Notes: generated by a model from the sequence alone, not told the origin. A stretch of 64,000 nucleotides of DNA from Mesopusillimonas faecipullorum (GCF_020539505.1 NZ_JACDXW010000006.1:177335-241334), one strand, 5' to 3'; shown: positions 35,362-46,164, numbered from the stretch's first letter. Made by a program: numbers and translations.

Positions 35362-37421
35362 GATGGATTCTCCTGATTCAAAACCTGCTCGACCGCTGCC
35401 GCCACATTCTGGGCAGTCAGGCCGAAATGTTCGAAAAGTACGCCGGCCGGGGCGGACTCGCCGTAGGTGTCGATACCCACTACAGCGCCCTCAAGGCCAA
35501 CATATTTATACCAACCACCTGTAGTACCGGCTTCAACGGCCACACGCGGTAAAGCCTTGGGCAATACTTGTTCGCGCCAAGCCTTGGGCTGAGCATCGAA
35601 CACATTCGTGCAAGGCATGGAAACCACCCGCACGGCCACGCCCTTGGCGGCCAATGATTCTTGGGCCTGCAAAGCCAGCGCCACCTCGGAGCCGGTTGCA
35701 ATGATGATGGCACGCGCATCAGGCGCGTCTCGCAACACATAACCACCGCGTGCAATGCCTGCCACAGCTTGGGCGTCACGCGCCACGAAGGGCAGGTTTT
35801 GACGCGACAGCAGCAAAGCTGAGGGGCCGCCTTCTTGGACAGCCATACCGACGCTGGCAGGACGAGAAACCGCCTGCTGCCAGGCAACCGCAGTTTCTGT
35901 GGTGTCGCAAGGACGCCAGACATGAAGATTAGGAATCAGCCTGAGGCTGGCCGCATGCTCTATGGATTGGTGCGTGGGGCCGTCTTCGCCCAGGCCGATG
36001 GAGTCGTGCGTGAAAACGTGCACAACACGTTGCTTCATCAGCGCCGCCATGCGCAAGGCATTGCGCGAATAATCGGAGAACGTCAGGAAGGTACCGCCAA
36101 ATGGCAGGTAGCCGCCGTGCAGGGCCATGCCGTTCATAATTGCAGCCATCGCGAACTCGCGCACACCATAGTTGATGTGACGACCAAACTGCAAGCCGTT
36201 TTCACCGGCACGCACCGCGCCAACGCCGGGCCAGTCGGTGAAGTTGGAGCCGGTCAGGTCAGCCGACCCGCCTAGCAATTCGGGCAGGATATCAGCCAGT
36301 GCGGTCAGTGCGTGCTGCGAAGCCTTGCGGCTGGCCACGGTTTCGGCCTTTTGCACGGTAGACTCGACATAGGCTTGCATACGCGCGCCAAAGTCAGCCG
36401 GCAATTCACCCGCCAAACGGCGCGTCAACTCGGCGGCCTCAGCGGGATAAGCGCTGGCATAGGCGTCAAAACGGGCTTGCCATTCGGCCTGGTACTGCCC
36501 GCCTCGTTCGCGCGCATCCCAGCCCTCATAGACCTCTTGAGGCACTTCGAAAGCCGGGTGTGCCCAAGCCAATTGAGCACGTGTAGCTTCGATCTCTTTG
36601 GCACCCAGAGGGGCGCCATGCACTTTTTCGGTACCCGCCATGCCCGGCGAGCCCTTGCCGATAACGGTGCGGCAGCAAATCAGTGTGGGGCCCTTGCCCT
36701 CTTCTGCCAGCGCCTTGGCCTGCGCAATGGCTTGGTCTACGGCATTGGCATCGTGACCATCGATATCCCGCAGCACGTTCCAGCCGTAGCTTTCAAAGCG
36801 CTTGGGGGTGTCATCGCCAAACCAGTGCTCTACCTTGCCGTCTATGGAAATACCGTTGTCGTCGTAAAGCACAATAAGGCGAGACAGCTTGAGCGTGCCG
36901 GCCAACGAACATGCCTCGTGCGAGATGCCTTCCATAAGGCAACCGTCGCCCACAAAGGCATAGGTGTGGTGACGCACCACTTCGTGCTCAGGACGATTGA
37001 ACTCTTGGGCCAGCAGTGCTTCGGCAAGCGCCATACCAACGGCATTGGCCAACCCCTGCCCCAAGGGGCCGGTGGTGGTCTCGACACCAGGGGTGATGCC
37101 GACCTCGGGATGCCCCGGCGTGCGCGAATGCAATTGGCGGAAGCGTTTGAGCTCTTCTATGGGCAGGTCGTAGCCCGACAGATGCAGTACGGCGTATAAC
37201 AACATGGACCCGTGACCATTCGACAGCACGAAGCGGTCGCGCCCAGGCCAAGAAGGATCACTGGGGTTATGGCGCAGATGGCGCGTCCATAGCGCTTCGG
37301 CAATATCGGCCATGCCCATGGGCGCGCCGGGGTGGCCGGAATTGGCTTGTTGAACGGCATCCATGGACAGCGCACGGACGGCGTTTGCCAAAATTTGGTC
37401 TTGGGCTGGCATTGAACTCAT
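35358..37421 (-). CDS. tktA: transketolase
   Basis: Transketolase moves two-carbon units between sugar phosphates using thiamine diphosphate. From the ATG at 37421 the protein is 687 residues, close to the usual 660-690; an earlier in-frame start would add an unlike N-terminal extension. Motifs are [15 protein letters not shown], the ThDP-binding [13 protein letters not shown] with the downstream DDNGISIDG, and the C-domain [17 protein letters not shown]. It heads the tkt-gap-pgk-mog run and is divergent from rsmE. Confidence 0.96.
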   Translation of the reverse strand: MSSMPAQDQILANAVRALSMDAVQQANSGHPGAPMGMADIAEALWTRHLRHNPSDPSWPGRDRFVLSNGHGSMLLYAVLHLSGYDLPIEELKRFRQLHSRTPGHPEVGITPGVETTTGPLGQGLANAVGMALAEALLAQEFNRPEHEVVRHHTYAFVGDGCLMEGISHEACSLAGTLKLSRLIVLYDDNGISIDGKVEHWFGDDTPKRFESYGWNVLRDIDGHDANAVDQAIAQAKALAEEGKGPTLICCRTVIGKGSPGMAGTEKVHGAPLGAKEIEATRAQLAWAHPAFEVPQEVYEGWDARERGGQYQAEWQARFDAYASAYPAEAAELTRRLAGELPADFGARMQAYVESTVQKAETVASRKASQHALTALADILPELLGGSADLTGSNFTDWPGVGAVRAGENGLQFGRHINYGVREFAMAAIMNGMALHGGYLPFGGTFLTFSDYSRNALRMAALMKQRVVHVFTHDSIGLGEDGPTHQSIEHAASLRLIPNLHVWRPCDTTETAVAWQQAVSRPASVGMAVQEGGPSALLLSRQNLPFVARDAQAVAGIARGGYVLRDAPDARAIIIATGSEVALALQAQESLAAKGVAVRVVSMPCTNVFDAQPKAWREQVLPKALPRVAVEAGTTGGWYKYVGLEGAVVGIDTYGESAPAGVLFEHFGLTAQNVAAAVEQVLNQENPS

Positions 37422-37600
37422 GATCACTCGCGGAATCGGGGTGGCCGCTAGGCGTTTTAGCGCCGGCAGGCCTAGGAATCGGCAGGATATACTGATTCCA
37501 TTTCCTGAAGAAATGACAAAGCCTGGCATTTTACCATTGCCAGCAGTTTTCTCCCCCACGCTTATACGCAGACCAACCCCACCCATCTCGCGCGTCCGCC

Positions 37601-38338
37601 ATGGCACATCCACGCTTTTTCTGCCCCTCTGACCTCCAGGCCGGCCAACGCATGGTCTTACCCGACGACATTGCTCATCACGCCGTGCGGGTATTGCGAC
37701 TCCGTCACGGCACCGATATCGTCCTGTTCAACGGCAACGGCGGGCAATTCGCCGCCCAGCTTTTGCTTGATGATGGGCCTCCCGCCGCCGCCGTGATCGC
37801 CCACGCCCCCATAGAAGCAGAGTTGGCAGGGCAACTCACCTTGATTCAGGGTCTGCCTTCAGGCGACAAGATGGACTGGGTGGTAGAAAAAGCGGTAGAG
37901 ATCGGCGTAACAAACGTACTGCCCGTCGCGGCTCAGCGCAGTGTGCTGCAGCTGTCGGGCCCACGACTGGAAAAACGCCTGCAACATTGGCGTCGCATTT
38001 CACGCGCCGCCAGCGAACAATGCGGGCGCAATCGGCTGATGCCGGTCGAAGCCCCTCTGACATTAAACCAATGCCTTGCTCAGCATGTAACCACAGACAG
38101 CTTGGTGCTGTTCTGCGACCCCGACGCTAAAGACAGCTTGCACAGTCTACTGCCACAAGCTGGCGTTCATATCGTGATTTTAGTAGGGCCGGAAGGGGGC
38201 TGGTCGCCGCAAGAGCAAACCGACGCCCTGGCACACGGCGCCCGGGCCGTGCGTTTCGGTACGCGCGTGCTGCGTACCGAAACCGCAGGTATTGCCTTGG
38301 CTAGCGCGATCACCGCGCTGCAAGGCTGGAACACTTAG
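37601..38338 (+). CDS. rsmE: 16S rRNA m3U1498 methyltransferase
   Basis: RsmE methylates U1498 of 16S rRNA with S-adenosylmethionine. The 245-residue SPOUT enzyme has an N-terminal PUA-like barrel ([14 protein letters not shown] [14 protein letters not shown]) and the C-terminal knot segments [40 protein letters not shown] and [15 protein letters not shown]. The last codons overlap the convergent barstar-like gene by four bases. Confidence 0.95.
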   Translation: MAHPRFFCPSDLQAGQRMVLPDDIAHHAVRVLRLRHGTDIVLFNGNGGQFAAQLLLDDGPPAAAVIAHAPIEAELAGQLTLIQGLPSGDKMDWVVEKAVEIGVTNVLPVAAQRSVLQLSGPRLEKRLQHWRRISRAASEQCGRNRLMPVEAPLTLNQCLAQHVTTDSLVLFCDPDAKDSLHSLLPQAGVHIVILVGPEGGWSPQEQTDALAHGARAVRFGTRVLRTETAGIALASAITALQGWNT

Positions 38339-38799
38339 ATATCGTCGCGGCTACCCGAATAAGGCGTAGGCGCCAAACCAGGCTCGGGGTCGGGATGCTT
38401 GCCAGCATGCTCGACAACAAAAGCAAAGATCTTTTCGTTGTTGCGTGCAAAATCGGCCGCATCTTCACACACCGCAATAATGGCAGCTGCATCGTCTGCC
38501 AAGGCCGGGTCGCCCGAGTGCAGATTATCGAAGCACATCAAAACGCCGGTCTTCTGGTCGCGAATGGTGTCGCATAGACAGTCGTAGAAAGCGTCGAGAT
38601 CACCACCAAAGAATTCAGGAAAGTCGACGGCTTTGACCACCGCCCGGAGTATGGCCGAGCGACTGCGCGCACGGTCGCAATCGACGACGAACGTTGTCAG
38701 CTCCAAGGCCTGGGCCGGCTCTGTCAGCTCGGTCCAGTTTGCCTTGGAGGCATCGACCAAGCCACCTTTCTGGAGTTTTTTCTGCAATGCCTGAGTCAT
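38335..38799 (-). CDS. barstar-family protein, no partner ribonuclease nearby
   Basis: From the ATG at 38799 (AGGGAGA 9 bases upstream) the product is 154 residues. The centre resembles barstar, the inhibitor of barnase-type ribonucleases: LTTFVVDCDRARSRSAILRAVVKAVDFPEFFGGDLDAFYDCLCD fits the strand-helix-helix layout with the conserved FP-x-FG-x-N/D-x-D-A-x-x-D-x-L pattern. Longer starts give an unlike extension. No barnase or other ribonuclease gene lies within the window, so it may be a chromosomal housekeeping homologue rather than an immunity protein. It is convergent with rsmE. Confidence 0.82.
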   Translation of the reverse strand: MTQALQKKLQKGGLVDASKANWTELTEPAQALELTTFVVDCDRARSRSAILRAVVKAVDFPEFFGGDLDAFYDCLCDTIRDQKTGVLMCFDNLHSGDPALADDAAAIIAVCEDAADFARNNEKIFAFVVEHAGKHPDPEPGLAPTPYSGSRDDI

Positions 38800-39004
38800 A
38801 AGATTCGCGTCTCCCTGAAAAACGCATACAGGATCCAATGCCCCGGGACCTGAACTACCGGGCGGGCCGCGCCCATGTTTACCTAAGCGTGTGCATGCAT
38901 GGATCAGGCTAACGGAAATATACCTGCAAAACCACAACGACACGCCTAAGCGGCAGCTTTTTTAACCCAGGTATTAAGCTCAAGCAAGCCGGCCTGGGCC
39001 TGTC

Positions 39005-39039
39005 GTGTCCGGCAAATGCTTACTTCGCATGCCGGACAC
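39005..39039 (-). terminator. hairpin downstream of maeB
   Basis: GTGTCCGGCA (39005-39014) and TGCCGGACAC (39030-39039) form a perfect 10-base stem with a 15-base loop, about 25 bases beyond the maeB stop on the minus strand. No U-tract follows, so termination is plausible but not certain. Confidence 0.45.
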
Positions 39040-39064
39040 CGGGATTGTTGTGTAGACGCGACGT

Positions 39065-41356
39065 TTACCGCGACGGCAAGTTGGCATCCACCACCGTCAA
39101 TGCCGTCATGTTCACAATGCGCCTTACCGTGGAGCTGGACGTCAGAATGTGGATGGGTGCATTCACGCCCAACAAGAACGGGCCGATCGCCACATTACCG
39201 CCCGCAGCCGTTTTAAGCAGGTTGTAGGCGATGTTTCCCGAGTCCACGTTAGGGCAGATCAACAAATTGGCTGACCCCTTCAGCGTGGTCGTTGGCAGGA
39301 TACGCTCACGCAATGCCGCATCCAGGGCGCAGTCGCCGTGCATTTCCCCGTCGACTTCAAGTTCGGGATCCCGCTCGCGCACGATGGCCAGAGCATCACG
39401 CATTTTCTGACCCGATGACGACGCGCTGGCACCGAAATTGGAACGCGACAGCAGTGCTACCTTGGGTTCGATATTCAAGCGCCGCATTTCGCGGGCTGCC
39501 GCCAGCGTTATCTCGGCGACTTGTTCCGCGTCGGGATTATCGTTGATGTGCGTGTCGGCCAGCGCCAGGCTATGCTCGGCCAGCAACAGAATATTCATAG
39601 CCGCATACGTGCGAGCACCTGGGGCCTTACCGATGACTTCGTCGACAAAACGCAGGTGGTCGGCATACGAGCCCACCGTGCCGCAAATCATGCCGTCGGC
39701 ATCACCAAGACGTATCATCATGGCACCGATCAGGGTCATGCGGCGGCGCATTTCAACACGTGCCATTTCTTTGCTAATACCACGTCGGCACATGAGTTCC
39801 CAGTAGGTGGTCCAGTACTGGTGAAAGCGCTCGTCGTACTCGGGGTCGGTCACTTCGACATCCTCGCCCAAACGCAGGCGCAAACCAAAGCGTTTGATGC
39901 GCGCCTCTAACACTTTGCGACGCCCGATAAGGATAGGCTTGGCAAGTTTCTCGTCGACCACGATCTGCACAGCTCGCAACACGCGCTCTTCTTCGCCTTC
40001 GCCGAACACAATGCGCGTTTTAGCGCCTTCGCGCACCATGGACTTGGCCGTAGCGAACATGGGGCTCATGAAAGAACCCGAGCGGTACATAAAGCGCTGC
40101 AGATTCTCGACATAGGCATCGAAATCCTCGATGGGGCGAGTCGCCACACCGTCTTCCATGGCGGCACGCGCCACAGCGGGTGCAATACGCGAAATCAGGC
40201 GCGGGTCGAAAGGCTTGGGGATCAGGTACTCGGGCCCAAACGACAGGTTGAGCGTGCCATAGGCAGCGGCCACAGTTTCGTCTTGCTCTTCCTGGGCCAG
40301 ACGCGAGATGGCTTTGACAGCGGCTTTTTCCATGCCACGCGTAATGGTGGTGGCGCCAACGTCAAGTGCACCGCGGAAAATGTAAGGAAAACAGAGGACG
40401 TTGTTGACTTGGTTGGGGTAATCCGAGCGCCCGGTTGCCATAATGATGTCGCCGCGCACTTGCTGAGCGACTTCCGGCAGAATTTCAGGCGTAGGGTTCG
40501 CCAATGCCAGGATGACGGGACGAGCCGCCATGCGTGCCACCATCTCGGGCTTGAGCACACCGCCGGCAGAAAGCCCTAGGAAGACGTCCGCCCCAGCGAT
40601 GATGTCGGAAAGCGTACGTGCGTCAGTATCTTGTGCGAAGACATCTTTGGCCGGGTCCATCAAGGTTTGGCGGCCTTTGTAGACCACACCCTCAATGTCG
40701 GAAACCCAGATGTTGGCCAGCGGCAAACCGAAATCGACCAAGAGATTCAAGCAGGCCAACGCGGCAGCGCCGGCGCCGGACACCACGAGCTTGACCTGGG
40801 TGATGTCTTTGCCCACCACCTGCAAGGCGCTAAGAAATGCCGATGCTACGCAAATGGCTGTGCCATGCTGGTCGTCGTGAAAGACAGGAATCTTCAAGCG
40901 CTCGCGCAGCTTGCGTTCGACCTCGAAACACTCGGGCGCCTTGATGTCTTCCAGGTTGATACCGCCAAACGTCGGCTCCAGGCCTGCAATGATGTCGACC
41001 AGCTTGTCTGGGTCGTTTTCATTGATTTCAATATCGAACACATCTATGTCGGCAAATTTCTTGAACAATACCCCTTTGCCTTCCATAACCGGCTTGGAGG
41101 CCAGCGGGCCAATATTGCCCAGCCCCAGCACCGCTGTGCCGTTGGTGATCACGCCCACGAGATTGCCTCGCGCCGTATAGCGGAACGCGTTAGTGGGGTC
41201 GGCGACAATTTCCTCGCAAGCTGCCGCCACGCCGGGAGAATAAGCTAAAGCCAGATCGCGCTGGTTGGAAAGCTGCTTGGTCGGAGTGACGGAGATTTTG
41301 CCGGGCCGGCCCTGTGCGTGATATGCCAAAGCCGAGTTGCGAAGATTGTCTTCCAT
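39065..41356 (-). CDS. maeB: NADP-dependent malic enzyme with phosphotransacetylase-like C-terminus
   Basis: The 763-residue protein decarboxylates malate to pyruvate, giving NADPH. The malic N- and NAD-binding domains fill about residues 1-425 ([61 protein letters not shown]). Residues 430-763 resemble phosphotransacetylase ([34 protein letters not shown]), which in studied hybrids is a regulatory, acetyl-CoA-sensing domain without transferase activity. It may have its own promoter at 41408-41436. Confidence 0.95.
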   Translation of the reverse strand: MEDNLRNSALAYHAQGRPGKISVTPTKQLSNQRDLALAYSPGVAAACEEIVADPTNAFRYTARGNLVGVITNGTAVLGLGNIGPLASKPVMEGKGVLFKKFADIDVFDIEINENDPDKLVDIIAGLEPTFGGINLEDIKAPECFEVERKLRERLKIPVFHDDQHGTAICVASAFLSALQVVGKDITQVKLVVSGAGAAALACLNLLVDFGLPLANIWVSDIEGVVYKGRQTLMDPAKDVFAQDTDARTLSDIIAGADVFLGLSAGGVLKPEMVARMAARPVILALANPTPEILPEVAQQVRGDIIMATGRSDYPNQVNNVLCFPYIFRGALDVGATTITRGMEKAAVKAISRLAQEEQDETVAAAYGTLNLSFGPEYLIPKPFDPRLISRIAPAVARAAMEDGVATRPIEDFDAYVENLQRFMYRSGSFMSPMFATAKSMVREGAKTRIVFGEGEEERVLRAVQIVVDEKLAKPILIGRRKVLEARIKRFGLRLRLGEDVEVTDPEYDERFHQYWTTYWELMCRRGISKEMARVEMRRRMTLIGAMMIRLGDADGMICGTVGSYADHLRFVDEVIGKAPGARTYAAMNILLLAEHSLALADTHINDNPDAEQVAEITLAAAREMRRLNIEPKVALLSRSNFGASASSSGQKMRDALAIVRERDPELEVDGEMHGDCALDAALRERILPTTTLKGSANLLICPNVDSGNIAYNLLKTAAGGNVAIGPFLLGVNAPIHILTSSSTVRRIVNMTALTVVDANLPSR

Positions 41357-41407
41357 GGTGCCTGCCTGATTGACCGGACGATACCGGATAATGCCGAAGA
41401 AGCAGCA

Positions 41408-41436
41408 ATTCTATCGCTTAGCGACGATCAGGTCAG
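41408..41436 (-). promoter_or_regulatory. candidate sigma-70 promoter of maeB
   Basis: On the minus strand CTGACC (41431-41436) and TAGAAT (41408-41413) are separated by 17 bases, about 50 bases before the maeB ATG. Four of six and five of six positions match consensus. Confidence 0.45.
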
Positions 41437-41492
41437 CTAATGGGTGGAGCAGGCTCGCCGCGCCATAGCGCACACGCCCTGCAAATCCGGGC

Positions 41493-42428
41493 TTAATCCA
41501 GTTGCTGGCCAGGATGCGGAAACAGCCCTACCGGGTCAAACAAGGCCTTAACAGCAGCATCCAATTCAGTTGCCGCAAGTGCCACGGCGTCATCATCCGC
41601 CAGGGTCTCGGGCGCCCGAAACGGTTCACTGGTGTTGATTTGGGGCAAAACCGGTACTGGCTCGAATACCATCCACTGCACCCAGGCCAAGTCACCACCA
41701 TGCCCAAGCAGCAGGTGAGCCAAGTTAACCTGCTGCGGCGCCTGCGGCTTCATGGCATCCAGCCGATAACGAGCGGGCCAAGTCGAGTTTTCTTGGCAGG
41801 TCTGTGCGAGCAGGCCGTTGCTCAATTGAAACAACTGTGGAATGGCGCGCTGCAGAAACAGGGTGTCCAGGCTTGCTTGGCTATTTGCCCCAAAGGGCCC
41901 CAGCACCGCCGAGCTGCCATCAGCCAAAAGCACATTGGCCAACATCAACCCCGAATGCGCGGTTTGCCCAGTCGGCCATGCACAGATACGACGATCGGCC
42001 AGCCAGGCCGCCACCGTCAGATAATCGTACTGAGCTTCGAACTGCATCAATCCCGCCGCACGCGCCTGCGCGACCAAGCAACCGGGCTGTACCAACCACC
42101 GCCGAGTGGGGCCGGGCATGACCTGGCATGCCGCGATAGGTGACTGAGGCACCACCCACAGCACCGACTCATTGGACAAAGTGTTGACGTAATCCAAACC
42201 ATCCAAGGCCAACAATATCCCGTACTCACGGCATAGTGCGGCTGCAGTCGCCACATCACTATCATCGATGGGCGTCCAACTGGCACGGCCCGAACCGCCG
42301 TGCCAGCCAAAATCCAGCACCTCACCCTGCACTTGCCCTTGCAGACTACGGATAAAAGCTTCCCATGGGTGACGACGGGCACGTCGGCCCATCAAGAAGG
42401 CACGGCGAAATGGCGAAGGCTGATTCAT
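41493..42428 (-). CDS. degenerate FAD-linked oxidase-like protein
   Basis: The 311-residue protein is not firmly recognised. Residues about 45-180 resemble the PCMH-type FAD domain of GlcD/GlcE-like oxidases (DVATAAALCREYGILLALDG, GPTRRWLVQPGCLVAQARAAG, TGQTAHSGLMLANVLLADGS). The C-terminus ends in VKALFDPVGLFPHPGQQ, recalling the DP-x-x-x-L-NPG close of these enzymes. The usual glycine-rich FAD pyrophosphate loop is not clear and the substrate domain is short, so catalytic activity is doubtful. It lies 12 bases after a lytic transglycosylase gene on the same strand and may be cotranscribed with it. Confidence 0.55.
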   Translation of the reverse strand: MNQPSPFRRAFLMGRRARRHPWEAFIRSLQGQVQGEVLDFGWHGGSGRASWTPIDDSDVATAAALCREYGILLALDGLDYVNTLSNESVLWVVPQSPIAACQVMPGPTRRWLVQPGCLVAQARAAGLMQFEAQYDYLTVAAWLADRRICAWPTGQTAHSGLMLANVLLADGSSAVLGPFGANSQASLDTLFLQRAIPQLFQLSNGLLAQTCQENSTWPARYRLDAMKPQAPQQVNLAHLLLGHGGDLAWVQWMVFEPVPVLPQINTSEPFRAPETLADDDAVALAATELDAAVKALFDPVGLFPHPGQQLD

Positions 42429-42440
42429 GGGGAAACTCGA

Positions 42441-43298
42441 TCAGGGCGAACCCGGTGCAATACCCGAGGCCAAAGACATGCGCCTGCGCTCGGCAAGCAC
42501 CTTGGCACCATATCCGCCATCGGAAGGGCCCGAAGCCCCGACATAGCAGGCCAACCCCCCCGTAATAGAGCCGCGACGACGTATGCAGTCGTGCAGGATT
42601 TGGGTGCCAACCTTGATGTTGGCCACAGGATGGAAGGCAGCGTCTGTGCCCAGCTCAAAAACCTCGAACTTATCACGATGCACTCTTGTCATGACCTGCA
42701 TCAGCCCTTGAGCCCCCACGTGGCTTTCCGCAAACGGGTTGTAACGCGATTCAATGGCGATCACCGCCAGCAACAACAAGGGGTCGAGATCTTTCTCGCG
42801 CCCCACTTCGTAAGTGGTCTGAATCAGCGTACCCGCCACATCATGGGCAATACGGTATTTGCGAGCGATATAGCTGCGCAGCGCTATCGCTTGAGTAGGG
42901 GTAACGCCAGGCACGCGAAAATCATCGTAGCGAGCCAAACCACCGGCAAGGCCCACGAATACATCAGTTTCAGCCACAGATTGACCTAGCGCCGCCGGGT
43001 TGCGTTGTGCGACTGCGACCGCTTCACCCTCGGTCAGAACATCGCCTGTTTTCAGGCTGGACAAAAGAACGTCGTACATCTGACGTGATTGATCTCGCAT
43101 GGACGGCACCAATACGCCAAATGCCACAGCAACCAGTACGGCAATACCGATGTACGCGGCAGCCACATGGGCTACGGCCGCCAATTGCCGCGTCGCACGA
43201 CGCGCACGAGAAGAATAAGCCCGGCCCGATTGCTCCCCAATGAGCGTTTTGTCGTCTGGAGGTCGACCGGGCGGAGTAGGGCCAGCGTCTGCTGCCAT
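42441..43298 (-). CDS. membrane-anchored lytic transglycosylase (SLT domain)
   Basis: The 285-residue protein has a basic N-terminal segment, one transmembrane helix at about 43-64, and a periplasmic SLT domain in the C-terminal half. The catalytic Glu183 lies in LAVIAIESRYNPFAES, followed by GAQGLMQVM and the NIKVGTQILHDCIRR and GLACYVGASG segments typical of family 1 lytic transglycosylases. It would cleave peptidoglycan glycan strands. The ATG is divergent from ubiD with 78 bases between. The FAD-oxidase-like gene follows 12 bases downstream. Confidence 0.9.
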   Translation of the reverse strand: MAADAGPTPPGRPPDDKTLIGEQSGRAYSSRARRATRQLAAVAHVAAAYIGIAVLVAVAFGVLVPSMRDQSRQMYDVLLSSLKTGDVLTEGEAVAVAQRNPAALGQSVAETDVFVGLAGGLARYDDFRVPGVTPTQAIALRSYIARKYRIAHDVAGTLIQTTYEVGREKDLDPLLLLAVIAIESRYNPFAESHVGAQGLMQVMTRVHRDKFEVFELGTDAAFHPVANIKVGTQILHDCIRRRGSITGGLACYVGASGPSDGGYGAKVLAERRRMSLASGIAPGSP

Positions 43299-43376
43299 CC
43301 GTTGAATCCGATGTTATGAAAGAGAAAGTCGATGTTAACCTTACTGCATTGACAATACCAACCCGCGAGAGTTTCC

Positions 43377-44921
43377 TTGAAATACAAAGACCTGCGCGAA
43401 TTCATCGCTCAGCTGGAACAAGCCGGCGACCTCAAACGCATCTCCCACCCGGTCGACACTACGCTTGAAATGACTGAAATCAGCGACCGCGTCCTGCGCA
43501 AGGCGGGGCCCGCGCTGCTATTTGAAAATGCCATCCATCAAGGCAAACCCGCTTCCATGCCCGTACTGGCCAACCTTTTTGGCACGCCTGATCGCGTGGC
43601 GCGCGGCATGGGAGCGCCCGATGTGTCGGCCTTGCGGGATATCGGTACCTTGCTTGCCTCTTTACGAGAACCCGAACCGCCCCAAGGGCTGCGCGACGCG
43701 TTAAGCAAGGTCTCCATGCTGAAGTCGGCCTTATGGGATATGAGCCCCAAAACAGTCAAATCGCCCCCCTGCCAAGATATCGTTCTAGAAGGCGACGATG
43801 TCGACCTCAACCAGTTGCCTTTGCAGACCTGCTGGCCTGAAGATGCCGCACCGCTATTGACTTGGGGCCTGGTCATCACCCGTGGCCCCAAAGCGCGCCG
43901 ACAGAACCTGGGCATTTATCGTCAACAACTTCTGGGGCGCAACAAACTCATCATGCGCTGGCTGTCGCACAGGGGCGGCGCGCTGGATTTTCGCGATCAT
44001 GCATTGGCGCACCCTGGCCAGCCTTTTCCCATTGCCGTAGCACTCGGTGCTGATCCCGCCACCACCTTGGCTGCCGTCACCCCTGTGCCAGACAGCCTTT
44101 CCGAATATCAATTTGCCGGGCTGCTACGCGACAGCCGTACCGAGGTCGCCTCCGCACTGGGCAGCGGGCTCTCGGTGCCTGCGCGCGCCGAAATCATTCT
44201 TGAGGGCCACATACTGCCTTCCAGCGACCCGCACGCACTCCCCCCCCATGTGCCGCCAGGTGTCACGCCCCCTCGCGACACCGCTTACGAGGTCGCACTG
44301 GAAGGCCCTTACGGCGACCACACCGGCTATTACAACGAGCAAGACTGGTTCCCGGTTTTTACCGTGAACCGCATCACCATGCGGCGCAATCCGCTTTATC
44401 ACAGCACCTACACGGGCAAACCACCCGACGAACCCGCCGTTTTAGGGGTGGCATTGAATCAGGTATTTGTGCCTTTATTAAAGCGCCAACTGCCCGAAAT
44501 CGTTGATTTCAATCTTCCCGCCGAAGGCTGCAGCTACCGCCTGGCCATCGTCTCGATACGCAAACAGTACGCCGGCCACGCCAAACGGGTCATGTTCGGC
44601 CTATGGAGCATTTTGCGGCAGTTCATGTACACCAAGTTCATCATCGTGGTAGACGAAGATATCGACCCCTACGATTGGAAGGAGGTGGTATGGGCCATGA
44701 CCACACGTATGGACCCAGTGCGTGACACCGTGTTGGTTAACAACACCCCCATCGATTACCTGGACTTTGCCTCACCCGAATCTGGGTTGGGCGGCAAAAT
44801 AGGCATGGACGCCACCAATAAATGGCCGGGTGAAACCCACCGGGAATGGGGGCGCCCCATCGTCATGGACGAAAAGGTCAAGCATAAGGTTGATCAGATG
44901 TGGCAGGAATTGGGGCTGTGA
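43377..44921 (+). CDS. ubiD: 4-hydroxy-3-polyprenylbenzoate decarboxylase
   Basis: UbiD is the prenylated-FMN decarboxylase of ubiquinone synthesis. The 514-residue protein starts with [21 protein letters not shown], the typical UbiD N-terminus, from a TTG at 43377; no ATG is near. Later signatures are [25 protein letters not shown] (split), the acidic motif [11 protein letters not shown] and [17 protein letters not shown]. The prFMN-supplying ubiX is not in the window. Length fits the family (about 490-520). Confidence 0.95.
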   Translation: MKYKDLREFIAQLEQAGDLKRISHPVDTTLEMTEISDRVLRKAGPALLFENAIHQGKPASMPVLANLFGTPDRVARGMGAPDVSALRDIGTLLASLREPEPPQGLRDALSKVSMLKSALWDMSPKTVKSPPCQDIVLEGDDVDLNQLPLQTCWPEDAAPLLTWGLVITRGPKARRQNLGIYRQQLLGRNKLIMRWLSHRGGALDFRDHALAHPGQPFPIAVALGADPATTLAAVTPVPDSLSEYQFAGLLRDSRTEVASALGSGLSVPARAEIILEGHILPSSDPHALPPHVPPGVTPPRDTAYEVALEGPYGDHTGYYNEQDWFPVFTVNRITMRRNPLYHSTYTGKPPDEPAVLGVALNQVFVPLLKRQLPEIVDFNLPAEGCSYRLAIVSIRKQYAGHAKRVMFGLWSILRQFMYTKFIIVVDEDIDPYDWKEVVWAMTTRMDPVRDTVLVNNTPIDYLDFASPESGLGGKIGMDATNKWPGETHREWGRPIVMDEKVKHKVDQMWQELGL

Positions 44922-44928
44922 CAGCCCA

Positions 44929-44969
44929 CACATGAAATGGCGCATGTAAACGCATGCGCCATTCATGTG
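44929..44969. terminator. long hairpin between convergent ubiD and yqjK-like gene
   Basis: CACATGAAATGGCGCATG (44929-44946) and CATGCGCCATTCATGTG (44953-44969) pair along 17 bases with a single bulged A and a 6-base loop. It begins 8 bases after the ubiD stop and lies before the convergent stop at 44985, so it could terminate both. No clear U-tract. Confidence 0.6.
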
Positions 44970-44984
44970 CTGACGCCGAAGCAG

Positions 44985-45347
44985 TCAAGCGTGCTCGTCG
45001 TCGTACTCTTTGCGTTTGGCTCGCGTAAGCGCCCAACTGAGCGCCAGGCCGGCGCCTATATGCCACAAGCGACGGCGGCGCCGTACCCCGGAGAATATTG
45101 CCGACGCCGCAGAGAACAAATAGGGGTAACGACGCACCAGCCCCACCCCTTCGAAGAGCCAGTCGCTAGGCCTTTTACTGGTTAGGCCCACAGGCAACAC
45201 ACTGCGCAATAAAGAGCCCGGGCTGAGATCGTTAGCCAAGTGCCGCGAACCACGCGCCAAGCTATGGCGCTCAAGCTGAACGCGCGCGCGCAGCATGTCT
45301 TTACGGAGGCTGCGCAGCTCTTTTTCGGAAAGTCGAGACTTAGACAT
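44985..45347 (-). CDS. YqjK-like small basic membrane-associated protein
   Basis: The 120-residue protein starts at the ATG at 45347, which overlaps the end of the YqjE-like gene by 8 bases. It has a charged, Arg/Lys-rich N-terminal half (SEKELRSLRKDMLRARVQLERH) and a C-terminal hydrophobic segment (LWHIGAGLALSWAL), ending in a charged tail. Order and size match yqjK-type genes that follow yqjD and yqjE in many proteobacteria. Function unknown; an inner-membrane stress-related role is only suggested by context. Confidence 0.6.
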   Translation of the reverse strand: MSKSRLSEKELRSLRKDMLRARVQLERHSLARGSRHLANDLSPGSLLRSVLPVGLTSKRPSDWLFEGVGLVRRYPYLFSAASAIFSGVRRRRRLWHIGAGLALSWALTRAKRKEYDDEHA

Positions 45348-45756
45348 GGTCTGGCCCCCCGCGCCTGGCATCCTCGGCTGGATCATCGTCGCCTAAACGC
45401 TTCAGACAAGCCATGTCATTGCGCAGCTCTGCCAGACTGGCCTCGAATGGCGGGGGCCCGGCCGTGAGCGTACGCCAAACAATACGCAGCATTATCACGC
45501 CAGCCACGGCATAAACCAGCACGGCCACCAGCAACGCCAAAAACCGATACTCGGTGTGCCAGAACATCAAGGCAACCGTTAGCGTCAAGATAAGCAAAGC
45601 CAATGCCAGACAGAGCAAAGCCCCAAATGACAAGCACATTACTTTAATGATGCTTTCTTTCTGTTCGGACAGCTCGATAGAGAACAGCTCGAGGCGCGTA
45701 CTGATAGTAGCCAATAACGCGGCACCGAGCTCTCCGGCAGATTGTCTTAAACCCAT
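45340..45756 (-). CDS. phage-holin-like membrane protein (DUF1469/YqjE family)
   Basis: The 138-residue protein starts at the ATG at 45756 with AAGGAAGG upstream. It has two adjacent transmembrane helices at about 40-65 and 70-95 (LSFGALLCLALALLILTLTV and YRFLALLVAVLVYAVAGVI) after an amphipathic N-terminus. This is the YqjE/DUF1469 layout annotated as holin superfamily III, but it is chromosomal and not phage-linked here. It sits between the YqjD-like and YqjK-like genes. Confidence 0.75.
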   Translation of the reverse strand: MGLRQSAGELGAALLATISTRLELFSIELSEQKESIIKVMCLSFGALLCLALALLILTLTVALMFWHTEYRFLALLVAVLVYAVAGVIMLRIVWRTLTAGPPPFEASLAELRNDMACLKRLGDDDPAEDARRGGPDHV

Positions 45757-45837
45757 GCGGCCTTCCTTGAAGTGACAGGAAGCCACCGCTTGACGCGGTG
45801 GACATCCAGGGTCTCAGGTGGCTGAGTAAAGAGGGGT

Positions 45838-46164
45838 TTAGCGGCGGCTGATAAGCACACCGAGCAACAGCCCTGCCACCGCCGACAAACCTATGGCCTG
45901 CCAAGGGTTATCGTGTACGTATTCATCGGTGACACGAGCCGCACGACGGCTTCTGGCAATGACGGCGTCTTGTGTGTCGTGCAATGCAAGGCGGGTGTTG
46001 CGAAGGGCGTCCATCGCTTTCTCGCGAAGCTCGCCTGCTTTATCTTCTCCAGCGTGAGCCGCGTCACCCAACAGCTTCTCGACCTCGTCGAGGCTGGAGC
46101 GAAGCTGTTCCATCAAGCCGTCTTCATCTCTATCGTTAATACGTGTATTTCGGGCTTTGGCCAT
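45838..46164 (-). CDS. DUF883 family protein (ElaB/YqjD type)
   Basis: From the ATG at 46164 (AAGGAGCAGG upstream) the product is 108 residues. It is mostly an acidic/basic alpha-helix (LMEQLRSSLDEVEKLLGDAA to DTQDAVIARSRRAARVTDEY), followed by the family hallmark DNPWQAIGLSAVAGLLLGVLI and a terminal RR. ElaB/YqjD proteins are C-tail-anchored inner-membrane proteins that associate with ribosomes in stationary phase in E. coli. It leads the YqjD-YqjE-YqjK set. Confidence 0.88.
   Translation of the reverse strand: MAKARNTRINDRDEDGLMEQLRSSLDEVEKLLGDAAHAGEDKAGELREKAMDALRNTRLALHDTQDAVIARSRRAARVTDEYVHDNPWQAIGLSAVAGLLLGVLISRR

Noticed and set aside
38946..39110. Start-less minus-strand frame ending in a CPACE/ICRT zinc-ribbon-like stretch and a KKAAA tail
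   Set aside because: It has no ATG, GTG or TTG before its Cys-rich part, overlaps the end of maeB, and the Cys codons fall in the arms of the perfect hairpin at 39005-39039.
45340..45756. Phage holin hinting at a prophage remnant
   Set aside because: The DUF1469/YqjE family is a common chromosomal set with YqjD and YqjK; no other phage gene is near.
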